Source: an uncultured Tenacibaculum sp. (GTDB lineage Bacteria > Bacteroidota > Bacteroidia > Flavobacteriales > Flavobacteriaceae). Taken from it: a stretch of DNA of 64,000 nucleotides. The stretch is taken from the NCBI RefSeq assembly GCF_947498805.1, contig NZ_CANMLT010000005.1:1-64000 (forward strand), given 5' to 3'. This document shows, in pieces, positions 19,184 through 28,042 of the stretch; position 1 is the stretch's first letter, and every line of letters starts with the position of its first letter. Under the pieces are notes generated by a model. It ran no database searches and was not told where the DNA came from. It saw nothing but the letters and a program-made list of their open reading frames with translations. The translations under genes were made by a program, and so were the position numbers.

Positions 19184-19545
19184 AGTTCTGTTTTATAAGT
19201 TTCCAACAAAAATAGAAATACTCTTTTTTCAAACTACATTTTTTCAAAAAAATATACATCTAAAAAAACGAGCTGTACATCTTACGTTAAGAAAGTACAT
19301 TTACACCATGATCCAGCAATAAACGAAGAGTTTATCTACGATATAACACGTACATTTTCAAATAGAAATAAAGTCAAATTGGTTTAAAAAAAACTCTTTT
19401 TTTAGCTAAAACTGTCTTTTCGACTTTCTAAAACCCACCAAAAGAATCAAATAAACTTAAAAACACCTCTATATAAACAAAATTCACTTTTATAACGTCT
19501 TAAAAAAATTAAATTCACTTAATTTGCAGTGAAATTTAATGAATT
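19184..19545. other. Divergent intergenic region without a gene
   Basis: 362 bases between the amidohydrolase gene (-) and hglS (+). I see no supported coding frame. CAAAAATA (19207-19214, read TATTTTTG on the minus strand) could be the -7 box of the amidohydrolase gene. The hglS side carries the inverted repeat at 19509-19539. The middle is A/T-rich and otherwise featureless. Confidence 0.6.
19509..19539 (+). promoter_or_regulatory. Inverted repeat just upstream of hglS
   Basis: TTAAATTCACT and AGTGAAATTTAA form near-perfect arms (one bulged base) around an 8-base spacer that contains AATTTG, part of a -7-like TTAATTTG. The repeat ends 6 bases before the start codon. It could be an operator, for instance for the Lrp-type regulator encoded downstream; that link is inference. 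Confidence 0.4.
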
Positions 19546-20976
19546 ATGTCATCAAAAAACACAGCAGAAAGTTTGAATAACACAGCTCAAGAATTCGTAT
19601 CACCAGAATACATTCGTAATCGATTTTCTAGGATTATGTCTGATATGTATAAAGAAGAGGTACCTCTTTATGGTGAGTTACTTGATTTGGTTCATGGTAT
19701 TAATGAAAATGTTCTTTCAGAATCGAAAGAACTTGAGCAACATTTAGCACATACTGGAGAAATAACTCGATTAGATATGGAACGCCATGGAGCAATCCGT
19801 TTAGGCAAACCTTATGAGTTATTTACCATGAGACGTTTATTTAAAGTTATGGGAATGTACTCTGTTGGATACTATGACTTAGCACCAGCTGGTGTTCCTG
19901 TTCACGCTACTGCATTTAGAGCTATTGAAAGTACTGCTCTTAATCAAGCTCCATTTAGAGTATTCACATCTTTATTACGTATCGATTTAATTAACGATGC
20001 GCAACTTCGTAAGAATGTTGAAGCTATTTTAGAAAATCGTCAAATTTTTACAGACAAGGCTTTAGAGTTAATTGACAAGTCTGAGAAAGAAGGAGGTTTA
20101 AACAAAGAAGATGCTGAAATCTTTGTTCAAGAAGCATTAGAAACTTTCCGTTGGCATGATACTGCTACCGTAGATTACGAAATGTACGAAGCCTTATTAA
20201 ATCAACATAGGTTAATTGCGGATGTAGTTGCATTTAAAGGGCCTCACATCAACCACCTTACTCCTAGAACTTTAGATATTGACGAAGTACAAGTGAGTAT
20301 GGAAGCTCGTAATATTCCACCAAAAGACAATATTGAAGGACCTCCTACTAGAAAATGTCCAATTTTATTACGTCAAACAAGTTTTAAAGCATTAACTGAA
20401 AAGGTTACCTTTAAAAACAATGTTCAAAATGAAGAAATGGGAGAGCATAAAGCTCGTTTTGGTGAAATTGAACAACGTGGTGCTGCCTTAACTCAAAAGG
20501 GACTTGATTTATATCATGAATTATTAGGTAAAACACGTAAAGCAATTGGTGGTTCTCCAACTGCTGAAAACGCTGCAGAGTACAACCAATTATTAGCAGA
20601 GAACTTTAAAGTATTTCCTGATAACTATCAAGAATTACAATCGGAAGAATTAGCATATTTCCATTATTTCGCTACCGATAAAGCGAAAAACATTGCTAAA
20701 GACAAAAAGTACACTAAAGTAGATATAAACCAATTATTAGAAAATGGTTATTTAACTATAGAACCAATGGTTTATGAGGACTTTTTACCGGTAAGTGCAG
20801 CAGGAATTTTTGCTTCAAACTTAGGTACAGACGATGCAAAACGTGAATACCAAGGTACTTCTAATCAAGAATTATTTGAAAATGATTTAGGTGAACCTGT
20901 TTACAAATTGACCAAATGGTATGAAGATATGCAGGATGAAAGCATCGAAAAATGTTTAGCAGAAATAAATGCTTGA
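19546..20976 (+). CDS. hglS: HglS-type 2-oxoadipate dioxygenase/decarboxylase
   Basis: A 476-residue DUF1338/YdcJ family protein. The characterised member HglS is a non-haem Fe(II) enzyme that converts 2-oxoadipate plus O2 to D-2-hydroxyglutarate and CO2 late in lysine breakdown. His81 in ERHGAIRLG, with Arg85 four residues on, and His237 in HINHLTPRTLDID are spaced 156 residues apart, as I recall for the metal His pair of HglS. The third ligand is probably a Glu in FGEIEQRG (near 307). Length is typical. Downstream genes supply a regulator and an enzyme expected to oxidise 2-hydroxyglutarate, which strongly supports this role. Confidence 0.88.
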   Translation: MSSKNTAESLNNTAQEFVSPEYIRNRFSRIMSDMYKEEVPLYGELLDLVHGINENVLSESKELEQHLAHTGEITRLDMERHGAIRLGKPYELFTMRRLFKVMGMYSVGYYDLAPAGVPVHATAFRAIESTALNQAPFRVFTSLLRIDLINDAQLRKNVEAILENRQIFTDKALELIDKSEKEGGLNKEDAEIFVQEALETFRWHDTATVDYEMYEALLNQHRLIADVVAFKGPHINHLTPRTLDIDEVQVSMEARNIPPKDNIEGPPTRKCPILLRQTSFKALTEKVTFKNNVQNEEMGEHKARFGEIEQRGAALTQKGLDLYHELLGKTRKAIGGSPTAENAAEYNQLLAENFKVFPDNYQELQSEELAYFHYFATDKAKNIAKDKKYTKVDINQLLENGYLTIEPMVYEDFLPVSAAGIFASNLGTDDAKREYQGTSNQELFENDLGEPVYKLTKWYEDMQDESIEKCLAEINA

Positions 20977-21002
20977 TTATATAATATCTAAATTTTAAAA
21001 TT

Positions 21003-21040
21003 GTGTAGTCGTATATTTACATTTTCGGCTACACTTTTTT
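21003..21040 (+). terminator. Terminator after hglS
   Basis: Arms GTGTAGTCG and CGGCTACAC (one G-U pair) enclose a 14-base loop and are followed by six Ts. It may only partly stop transcription before the regulator gene. Confidence 0.65.
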
Positions 21041-21106
21041 GCATTAAAGAGATTCTATATCTTGTAGCTTACATTGAGTGTATTCTAACAAACCAAAACT
21101 ATTCTT

Positions 21107-21565
21107 TTGAAAGATCAATTTGATTATATAGACCAACAAATACTTCTCAAGCTTCGAAAAGATGCTCGTAAAGCTTATTCGCAAATAGCAGAAGAGCTAA
21201 AAGTATCAAACTCTTTAATTCACCAACGCATTAAAAAGTTAAACGCTGAAGGCGTTATTCAAAATGCTGAATTCATTTTAGACGAAAAGAAATTAGGATA
21301 TAAAACCAAATCCTACACAGGAATCCGTTTACGTGAAGCCCGTTTTGCAAAAGATGTTATAAAAGAATTAGAAAAAATTGATGAAATTGTAGAGTGTAAT
21401 TTTGTTTCTGGTAACTATGCAATATTCATTTTAATATATGCAAGAGATAACGAACATCTTCGAAAAATACTCTACGATAAAGTTCATTTGATAAATGGAG
21501 TAGCCGGAACAGATACTTTTATTTGTTTTGATACAGGTTTTAAACGTAACGTTCCTATAGGTTAA
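21107..21565 (+). CDS. Lrp/AsnC-family transcriptional regulator
   Basis: A 152-residue Lrp/AsnC protein: N-terminal winged helix-turn-helix (YIDQQILLKLRKDARKAYSQ, then VSNSLIHQRIKKLNAEGVI) and a C-terminal ligand-sensing (RAM) domain. The start is TTG at 21107; no ATG lies nearby in frame and the length fits the family, so TTG is well supported. Such regulators sense amino acids or related metabolites. Placed between hglS and the 2-hydroxyglutarate oxidase gene, it may respond to lysine or a lysine catabolite. It ends 5 bases before the next gene. Confidence 0.9.
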   Translation: MKDQFDYIDQQILLKLRKDARKAYSQIAEELKVSNSLIHQRIKKLNAEGVIQNAEFILDEKKLGYKTKSYTGIRLREARFAKDVIKELEKIDEIVECNFVSGNYAIFILIYARDNEHLRKILYDKVHLINGVAGTDTFICFDTGFKRNVPIG

Positions 21566-21570
21566 TAATT

Positions 21571-22224
21571 ATGAGTACAACAGCAGCAGTTTTATGGACT
21601 GGAGGAAAAGATTGCGCTTTGGCTCTTTTCAAAGCTCAAAAAAAAGGATATAATATCACACATCTAGTAACGTTTACTCCTGAAAACCCAGATTTTAAAG
21701 CACATAACTTATCGTTAATTCAGCAACAAGTAGCAGCTATTGGGTTACCTCATTTACTATTAACAGTAAAAGCTCCTATGCAAGAGAGTTATGAAAACAA
21801 CATAGCTACCTTGAAAAAGCAATATAAAATTGACACTTTAATTACTGGTGATATTGATGAAGTTCAAAACCATGATAATTGGATTGAAAAATGTTGTCAA
21901 AAATCGGGAATGTTGGTTTATAATCCGCTCTGGAAAAAAGATAGAAATGAATTGCTTCATCAATTAATAAATGAAAATTTCAAGATTATCTTTTCACTAG
22001 TTAAAAAACCTTTTTTTGATCAAAAATGGGTAGGAAAAGTAATAGATTCAACAATTATTGAAGAATTAAAGAAATTAAATATTGATATTTGTGGTGAAAA
22101 TGGAGAGTACCATACGATGGTATTAAATGCTCCTTATTTTTCAAAGGAATTAGAAATAGATTCATATACCATTACAGAACATGAACACTATTTTTACCTT
22201 AACAAACAACTAACAACATCATAA
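21571..22224 (+). CDS. Dph6-related ATP-pyrophosphatase
   Basis: A 217-residue protein of the adenine-nucleotide alpha hydrolase (PP-loop) fold. The ATP-binding loop is WTGGKDCALALFKA (residues 9-22); GDIDEVQNHDNW and CGENGEYHTMVLNAPYF are hallmarks of the diphthine-ammonia ligase (Dph6) group. Bacteria lack diphthamide, so the substrate must differ; an amide- or thio-forming reaction is likely but unknown. It is tightly packed (5 bases after the regulator, 10 before the oxidase gene), so it should be expressed with the lysine module. Confidence 0.83.
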   Translation: MSTTAAVLWTGGKDCALALFKAQKKGYNITHLVTFTPENPDFKAHNLSLIQQQVAAIGLPHLLLTVKAPMQESYENNIATLKKQYKIDTLITGDIDEVQNHDNWIEKCCQKSGMLVYNPLWKKDRNELLHQLINENFKIIFSLVKKPFFDQKWVGKVIDSTIIEELKKLNIDICGENGEYHTMVLNAPYFSKELEIDSYTITEHEHYFYLNKQLTTS

Positions 22225-22234
22225 GGTGTAAACC

Positions 22235-25132
22235 ATGATACAGAAAGTACAATTACAAAGCTTAGAAAAATCGTTAACTGGCGAATTATTCTTTGACGAT
22301 TTACATAAAAACATATATGCTACCGATGCTTCGGTATATCGTAAGATTCCTTTAGCTGTTGCCTATCCAAAAAACAAAAAGGATATTCAGCAATTGATTG
22401 AATTTGCCACAAAACATCAAACGACTTTAATTCCACGTACAGCAGGAACTTCATTGGCTGGACAATGTGTTGGAGATGGAATCGTAGTAGACGTTTCTAA
22501 ACACTTTACCAATGTTTTAGCATTTGATGAACAAGCTAAAACAATTACTGTTGAACCAGGAATCATTAGAGACGATTTAAATCGTTTTTTAAAACCATTT
22601 GGTTTGTTTTTTGGTCCAAATACCTCAACATCTAACCGATGTATGATTGGAGGTATGGTTGGAAACAACTCTTCGGGTAGTACTTCTATTCGCTATGGTG
22701 TTACCCGTGATAAAGTAGTAGCAATTGATGGTTTATTAAGTGATGGTTCTGAAGTTACCTTTGAAGAAATTTCTTCTCAAGAATTCAGAACAAAATCTTT
22801 ACAAGACGATCTTGAAGGAAAAATATATAAGTCTATTTTCTTTGAATTAAGTTCTAAGGAAAATCAAGATGAAATAAAAAAAGAATTTCCAAAAGAAAGC
22901 ATTCATAGAAGAAATACTGGGTATGCAGTAGATGAGTTCTTAACTTCTAATTTGTTTGGAGGAACTGAAGAAAAGATAAATCCTGCTAAATTTTTATCGG
23001 GAAGTGAAGGAACCTTAGTTTTCTCAACCGCTATTACGATTCAATTAGACGACTTACCTCCTACACAGAGTATTATGGTTTGTCCGCACTTTACTAGTGT
23101 AAATGAAAGTTTAAAAGCTACTGTTACCGCCATGAATCATAAGTTATATGCTTGTGAGTTGATGGACAAAGTAATCTTAGACTGTACAAAAAATAACCGA
23201 GAACAATCCAAAAATCGTTTTTTCTTACAAGGAGATCCAGAAGCTGTATTAATGTTGGAAGTTTCTGCAAAAACTATCGAAGAAGCAGAAGTTTTAGCTG
23301 ACAAACTAATTGAAGATTTAAAAGTTAATAACTTCGGATATCACTATCCTAAAGTATATGGTGAGGATATTGCCAAAGTACATTATTTAAGAAAAGCTGG
23401 GTTAGGTTTATTAGGAAATATTGTGGGCGACATGAAAGCTGTTGCATGTATTGAAGATACAGCTGTTGCATTAGAGGATTTACCAGAATATATCGAAGAA
23501 TTTACCCAAATCATGGATAAATACCAGCAAGAAGCAGTTTATTACGCACATGCTGGAGCTGGAGAATTACACTTACGTCCGATCTTAAATTTGAAAAAGC
23601 AAGAAGATGTAGTGCTATTTAGAAAAATCACTACAGAAACTGCTGAATTGGTAAAAAAGTACCAAGGTTCTTTTAGTGGTGAACACGGAGATGGAATCGT
23701 ACGTGCTGAGTTTATTCCATTGATGATTGGAGATAAAAACTATGAATTGCTAAGGCGTATAAAAAAAGCATTTGACCCAAATAATATTTTTAACAAAGGA
23801 AAGATTACAGATGCTTTTCCTATGGATCAAAGCTTGCGTTATGTAGTAGACAGACAAGAACCTGAAATAGAAACCATTCAAGATTTTTCAGATAGTGAAG
23901 GTATTTTAAAACTTGCTGAAAAATGTAATGGTTCTGGTGACTGTAGAAAATCTCCAGAGGCAGGTGGTACTTTATGTCCTAGTTATAGAGCAACCAGAAA
24001 TGAAAAAGAAACTACAAGAGCTAGAGCAAATACTTTAAGAGAAGTACTTACCAATAATACCGCTAAAAACAAATTTGACTCTAAAGAATTAAAACAAGTT
24101 TTAGACTTATGTTTAAGTTGTAAAGCTTGTGCTACTGAATGTCCGAGTAATGTTGATATTGCTTCAATGAAAGCAGAATTCTTATATCAATATCAAGAAA
24201 CAAACGGATATTCTTTTAGAAGCAAACTCTTTGCAAACAATGCAAAATATAATAAACTAGGAAGTAAGTTCCCAACCCTAACCAACTTCTTTACCAATAC
24301 AATCGTTGCAAAAAAAGTAATGGGAGTGGCTACCGAGCGTTCTGTTCCTAAACTTGCAAAACAGCCTTTAGAAACTTGGTTAAAAAATTATCAAACAAAA
24401 GCTAGTAATAAGACTGTTTATCTTTTTAACGATGAGTTTACCAATTATTATGATGCCGAAATTGGAAAAGATGCTGTCACTGTTTTAGAAAAGTTAGGAT
24501 ATGAAGTTAAAGCGATAGCTCATGAAGAAAGTGGACGTAGTTATATTTCTAAAGGATTTTTAAAAGAAGCCAAAGAAATTGCAAATAAAAACGTAGCTAC
24601 TTTTAAAACTTTAATCTCAGATCGAACTCCTTTGGTTGGAATTGAACCTTCTGCTATTTTAACTTTTAGAGATGAATACATCCGTTTAGCAGATGATAAA
24701 GCGAGTGCTGAAAACATTTCTAAAAATACATTTACTATTGAAGAGTTTTTAGCTTCTGAACATAAAAAAGGAAATATAGATACTTCTTTATTTACATCTG
24801 AAAACAAAGAATTAAAAATACATGGACATTGCCATCAAAAAGCACTGTCTAGTACGCATGCTTCTTTTTCTATATTAAATATTCCAAACAACTATAAAGT
24901 TACCATTATGAATACAGGGTGCTGTGGTATGGCGGGTTCTTTTGGATATGAAAAAGAACATTATAAGGTAAGTATGCAAGTTGGTGAAGATACCTTATTT
25001 CCAAAAGTTAGAAACTGTTCAGAAACTACAGAAATTGTAGCCGCAGGAACCAGTTGTCGTCATCAAATCTATGATGGAACCAAACGTATTGCTAAGCATC
25101 CTATTACTATATTGAAAGAAGCCTTATCTTAG
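22235..25132 (+). CDS. YdiJ-like FAD/Fe-S oxidoreductase, probable D-2-hydroxyglutarate dehydrogenase
   Basis: A 965-residue fusion of a GlcD-type FAD domain with a GlcF-type iron-sulfur module. The PCMH FAD region shows IPRTAGTSLAGQCVGDG and MVGNNSSGSTSIRYG; the FAD-linked oxidase domain ends with GEHGDGIVRAEF. Two Fe-S cysteine sets follow (CNGSGDCRKSPEAGGTLCP and CLSCKACATECP), then a CCG-type domain with HGHCHQ and NTGCCGMAGSFGYE. E. coli YdiJ has this layout and oxidises D-2-hydroxyglutarate. Because HglS makes that compound from 2-oxoadipate, this enzyme would finish the route to 2-oxoglutarate and pass electrons to the respiratory chain. D-lactate or glycolate is the alternative substrate. 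Confidence 0.85.
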   Translation: MIQKVQLQSLEKSLTGELFFDDLHKNIYATDASVYRKIPLAVAYPKNKKDIQQLIEFATKHQTTLIPRTAGTSLAGQCVGDGIVVDVSKHFTNVLAFDEQAKTITVEPGIIRDDLNRFLKPFGLFFGPNTSTSNRCMIGGMVGNNSSGSTSIRYGVTRDKVVAIDGLLSDGSEVTFEEISSQEFRTKSLQDDLEGKIYKSIFFELSSKENQDEIKKEFPKESIHRRNTGYAVDEFLTSNLFGGTEEKINPAKFLSGSEGTLVFSTAITIQLDDLPPTQSIMVCPHFTSVNESLKATVTAMNHKLYACELMDKVILDCTKNNREQSKNRFFLQGDPEAVLMLEVSAKTIEEAEVLADKLIEDLKVNNFGYHYPKVYGEDIAKVHYLRKAGLGLLGNIVGDMKAVACIEDTAVALEDLPEYIEEFTQIMDKYQQEAVYYAHAGAGELHLRPILNLKKQEDVVLFRKITTETAELVKKYQGSFSGEHGDGIVRAEFIPLMIGDKNYELLRRIKKAFDPNNIFNKGKITDAFPMDQSLRYVVDRQEPEIETIQDFSDSEGILKLAEKCNGSGDCRKSPEAGGTLCPSYRATRNEKETTRARANTLREVLTNNTAKNKFDSKELKQVLDLCLSCKACATECPSNVDIASMKAEFLYQYQETNGYSFRSKLFANNAKYNKLGSKFPTLTNFFTNTIVAKKVMGVATERSVPKLAKQPLETWLKNYQTKASNKTVYLFNDEFTNYYDAEIGKDAVTVLEKLGYEVKAIAHEESGRSYISKGFLKEAKEIANKNVATFKTLISDRTPLVGIEPSAILTFRDEYIRLADDKASAENISKNTFTIEEFLASEHKKGNIDTSLFTSENKELKIHGHCHQKALSSTHASFSILNIPNNYKVTIMNTGCCGMAGSFGYEKEHYKVSMQVGEDTLFPKVRNCSETTEIVAAGTSCRHQIYDGTKRIAKHPITILKEALS

Positions 25133-25136
25133 GCAA

Positions 25137-26381
25137 ATGCAAAATAAGAACAAAATTACATCTATGCTTTCCCTGATTATTGCAGGGGAAGCTATTTTTT
25201 TATTACCTTTTATCTTAATGCGTGTTTTTAAACCGGTAATTAGAGAAGCTTTTTTAATTACAGATGCACAAATTGGAGAAGCTCAAGCCTTATATGGTAT
25301 TACTGCTGTCATTTCATATTTCTTTGGAGGTTTTATTGCTGATAAATGGGAAGCCAAAAAACTTCTTACACTTTCATTAGGGCTTACTGCACTCGGAGGA
25401 ATATGGATGCTTTTGATTCCTTCTATTACTGGATTAAAATTATTGTATGCATTTTGGGGTGTATCTACCATCCTTTTATTCTGGGCCGCTTTAATTAAAG
25501 CTACCAGACAATGGGGGAATGAGAATAACCAAGGATTGTCATTTGGACTATTGGATGGAGGTCGAGGTTTTTTTGCAGCGACTACCGCCCTATCTGGTGC
25601 AGCAATTTTAAGTTTTTTCTTTCCAAAAAGCGGAACAATAACTCTTGAAGATAAAGTAACCACTCTACAATATATTATTGGAGCAATTACCATAATTGTA
25701 ATAGCTGTTGCGGTATTTGTTTGGTTTTCATTACCTAAAACTGAAGTACAACCTGAAGACAAAAAAGAGTTTCAATTCGACTTTAAAAAAGCCTTATTAC
25801 TCATTATTCAACCTAAAGTAATTTTTCATTCATTAATTATTTTTTGCGCCTACTGTGCTTATAAACTTACAGGTACCTATGGTACCTATGCCAAGGATGT
25901 TTGGAACTATTCTTTAGAAGAAGCTACTTATTTTGCCGTATTTATTCAATATTTAAGACCTATTGCTGCTATTTCTATTGGCTGGATTGCAGATAAGTTT
26001 ATTCCATCTAAATTAATCATTCCTTGTTTTACTGTTTTAGTAATTACGTCTTCTATACTAGGTTTTATGGGGAACGTTCCTTTTTATGTATCCTTTACCA
26101 CTTTTGTTTTTATGGCTTTTGGAACCTATGCTTTAAGAGGTTTATATTTTGCTATTATTGAAGAGACCAAAACTCCAATACAACTTACAGGAACTTTGGT
26201 GGGAATTATTTCTGTTGTCGGATTTACCCCAGATATTTTCATGTCGCTTTTTATTGGTTACATGTTAGGTGAAAACCCAACAATTACCGAATATCAAAAT
26301 TTATTTTCTTATTTCTCAATTATTCCTATCGTAGGTTTGTTAGCTACCATTGGCTTTAAAAAAACTTCAATTAGACTATAG
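25137..26381 (+). CDS. MFS transporter in the lysine module
   Basis: A 414-residue major facilitator protein with about twelve hydrophobic segments. The loop between helices 2 and 3 reads FFGGFIADKWEAKKLL, a variant of the MFS G-x-x-x-D-R/K motif, and a second copy (GWIADKFIPSKLI) occurs in the other half. It starts 4 bases after the oxidase gene, so it is surely co-expressed. By context it may carry a dicarboxylate, 2-hydroxyglutarate or an amino acid related to lysine, but nothing in the sequence fixes the substrate. Confidence 0.83.
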   Translation: MQNKNKITSMLSLIIAGEAIFLLPFILMRVFKPVIREAFLITDAQIGEAQALYGITAVISYFFGGFIADKWEAKKLLTLSLGLTALGGIWMLLIPSITGLKLLYAFWGVSTILLFWAALIKATRQWGNENNQGLSFGLLDGGRGFFAATTALSGAAILSFFFPKSGTITLEDKVTTLQYIIGAITIIVIAVAVFVWFSLPKTEVQPEDKKEFQFDFKKALLLIIQPKVIFHSLIIFCAYCAYKLTGTYGTYAKDVWNYSLEEATYFAVFIQYLRPIAAISIGWIADKFIPSKLIIPCFTVLVITSSILGFMGNVPFYVSFTTFVFMAFGTYALRGLYFAIIEETKTPIQLTGTLVGIISVVGFTPDIFMSLFIGYMLGENPTITEYQNLFSYFSIIPIVGLLATIGFKKTSIRL

Positions 26382-26466
26382 AAAAGCACCATCAAACTTT
26401 TTTCTAATTGATTTTCAGTAAGTTATTTCGTATATTTAAGGTGTAAATCATTTTAAATACACATTT

Positions 26467-26919
26467 ATGTCAAGTACCAAAATAATCATCAACAATGCCT
26501 TATTGATTTTTGGAGGGATTGTTGGGTTCTTTTTCTTGATGAAAATTTTTGGATTAGACAATGTTTCAGAACTTCGTTTATTAAATTTTGTTTTTGTGCT
26601 ATGGGGTATTAACCGAGCTATAAAAACAAACATTAATATCAACAAAGAAACATTTTATCTAAACAATCTTTCTATTGGAATAGGAACCTCAGTATTGGCA
26701 GTTGGATTAACCGCATTTGGTTTAATTATTTATGTAGATTATATAGATAATTCTTTTCTATCTGTTCTAGAAGATTCATTTTTCTGGGGAAGTAACCTCA
26801 CATTACCATTAGTTGTTTTTGCCTTACTTATAGAAGGAATTGCCTCTTCGGTAATATGTTCATTTATTTTAATGCAGTACTATAAAAACATCAAAGTAAA
26901 TAGTACATCTATAGCTTAG
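26467..26919 (+). CDS. Four-helix membrane protein, function unknown
   Basis: A 150-residue hydrophobic protein with about four membrane segments (near 7-25, 33-48, 70-92 and 112-140) and few charged residues between them. I do not recognise a family. It has an 85-base leader, which contains TATATTTA, one base off a -7 box. It is followed by a bidirectional terminator, so it is probably a single-gene unit separate from the lysine module. Confidence 0.7.
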   Translation: MSSTKIIINNALLIFGGIVGFFFLMKIFGLDNVSELRLLNFVFVLWGINRAIKTNININKETFYLNNLSIGIGTSVLAVGLTAFGLIIYVDYIDNSFLSVLEDSFFWGSNLTLPLVVFALLIEGIASSVICSFILMQYYKNIKVNSTSIA

Positions 26920-26945
26920 AACTTCGTTTTCATTCTTATTGATAT

Positions 26946-26992
26946 AATTGTCTTAAGAGATACTATTTATAGTTTTTCTTAAGACAATTTTA
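26946..26992 (+). terminator. Bidirectional terminator
   Basis: Arms AATTGTCTTAAGA and TCTTAAGACAATT (13 bp) around an 18-base loop, between two convergent genes. Confidence 0.82.
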
Positions 26993-26998
26993 CCTTTA

Positions 26999-27931
26999 TT
27001 ATCGAGGTAAAAATACCTCAGCCATCATGCAACGTGCACTTCCTCCACCACAAGTTTCAATGGTTTCTAAAGAGGAATGTACTATTGGATTATGCTTTTC
27101 TATTTTATTGAGTTGTTCTTTACTAAGTGAATTATAGGCAGAGGAACTCATCACCAAATAAACTTTATTGTCAGCTCCCTTTACTTGCAACATATTTCCA
27201 GCAAATTGATTTACTTGCTTTTCAGAAATAGCAATTACCTCTTTTCCATCTGTTTTTAAATGCTTTAATACATTTTTCTTTTCCTTTTTATCATCAATCG
27301 CATCTAAACAAACGACTGCAAAGGTTTCTGCAACACACATCATTACATTAGTATGATAGATTTCTTCTCTGTTACCTTCCACAGTTTGATTTGCAGTAAA
27401 AACTAAAGGCGTATACTCGAAATCTTCACAAAACTCAATAAAAAGTTCTTCATCTGCTCTTGGAGATAAAGCACAATAGGCTTTTCTATGCACTCTATCT
27501 AAAACCATACTTCCCGTTCCTTCTAAAAAAATCTCTTCCTCTTCCGCTTCAGAATAGTCTACTACATTTTCAATAGTAAAACCTTTTTCTTCTAAAATTT
27601 CTAAAGCATCTTCTCTACGTTCTAATCGACGATTTTCTGCAAACATCGGATAAATTCCCACATCACCATTTTCATGAAAAGAAATCCAATTATTAGGAAA
27701 CAACGCATCTGGAGTATTTGGTTCCTTGGTATCTTCTATTACCACTACTTCTACCCCAACAGCTCTTAACTTTTCAACAAAAACATCAAATTCTTGTTGC
27801 GCTTTTGCATTAATTGACGCCGGTAACATTCCAGATAATTCTTGTTGATAATAATTATTTACCGCCGTTTGCTCATTCATCCTGAAATTAGCAGGGCGAA
27901 CCATTAATATTGTATTTGTAGTTTGTTGCAT
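26999..27931 (-). CDS. ctlX: CtlX-type citrulline hydrolase (amidinotransferase family)
   Basis: A 310-residue protein of the guanidino-group modifying superfamily. It matches the CtlX group described as citrulline ureidohydrolase, giving ornithine from citrulline. Visible residues: PDALFPNNWISFHENG near the N-terminus (substrate Asp and Asn), catalytic His in EEIYHTNVMM and catalytic Cys in TCGGGSARCMMAEVF at the C-terminus. Arginine deiminase or dimethylargininase activity is the alternative, but the length and the ALFPNNW motif favour CtlX. It is divergent from xdhA with 111 bases between the starts. No other arginine genes are nearby. Confidence 0.82.
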   Translation of the reverse strand: MQQTTNTILMVRPANFRMNEQTAVNNYYQQELSGMLPASINAKAQQEFDVFVEKLRAVGVEVVVIEDTKEPNTPDALFPNNWISFHENGDVGIYPMFAENRRLERREDALEILEEKGFTIENVVDYSEAEEEEIFLEGTGSMVLDRVHRKAYCALSPRADEELFIEFCEDFEYTPLVFTANQTVEGNREEIYHTNVMMCVAETFAVVCLDAIDDKKEKKNVLKHLKTDGKEVIAISEKQVNQFAGNMLQVKGADNKVYLVMSSSAYNSLSKEQLNKIEKHNPIVHSSLETIETCGGGSARCMMAEVFLPR

Positions 27932-28042
27932 AATGCGAAGGTATAAGAATTATTGTTACAAAGCATAAACATTTATGAAGGAAGTATATTTAAACTTAGC
28001 ACTTTAACAATCGTAACATTTTTGTATCTTGCCCCACTGCTT

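Noticed and set aside
19184..19545. Riboswitch or small RNA in the divergent region
   Set aside because: Apart from the inverted repeat next to hglS I find no stable stem set; the rest is plain A/T-rich sequence.
25283..25762. 159-codon minus-strand frame
   Set aside because: It lies wholly inside the MFS transporter gene, whose helices and motifs are intact; no signal or family is seen in the antisense reading.
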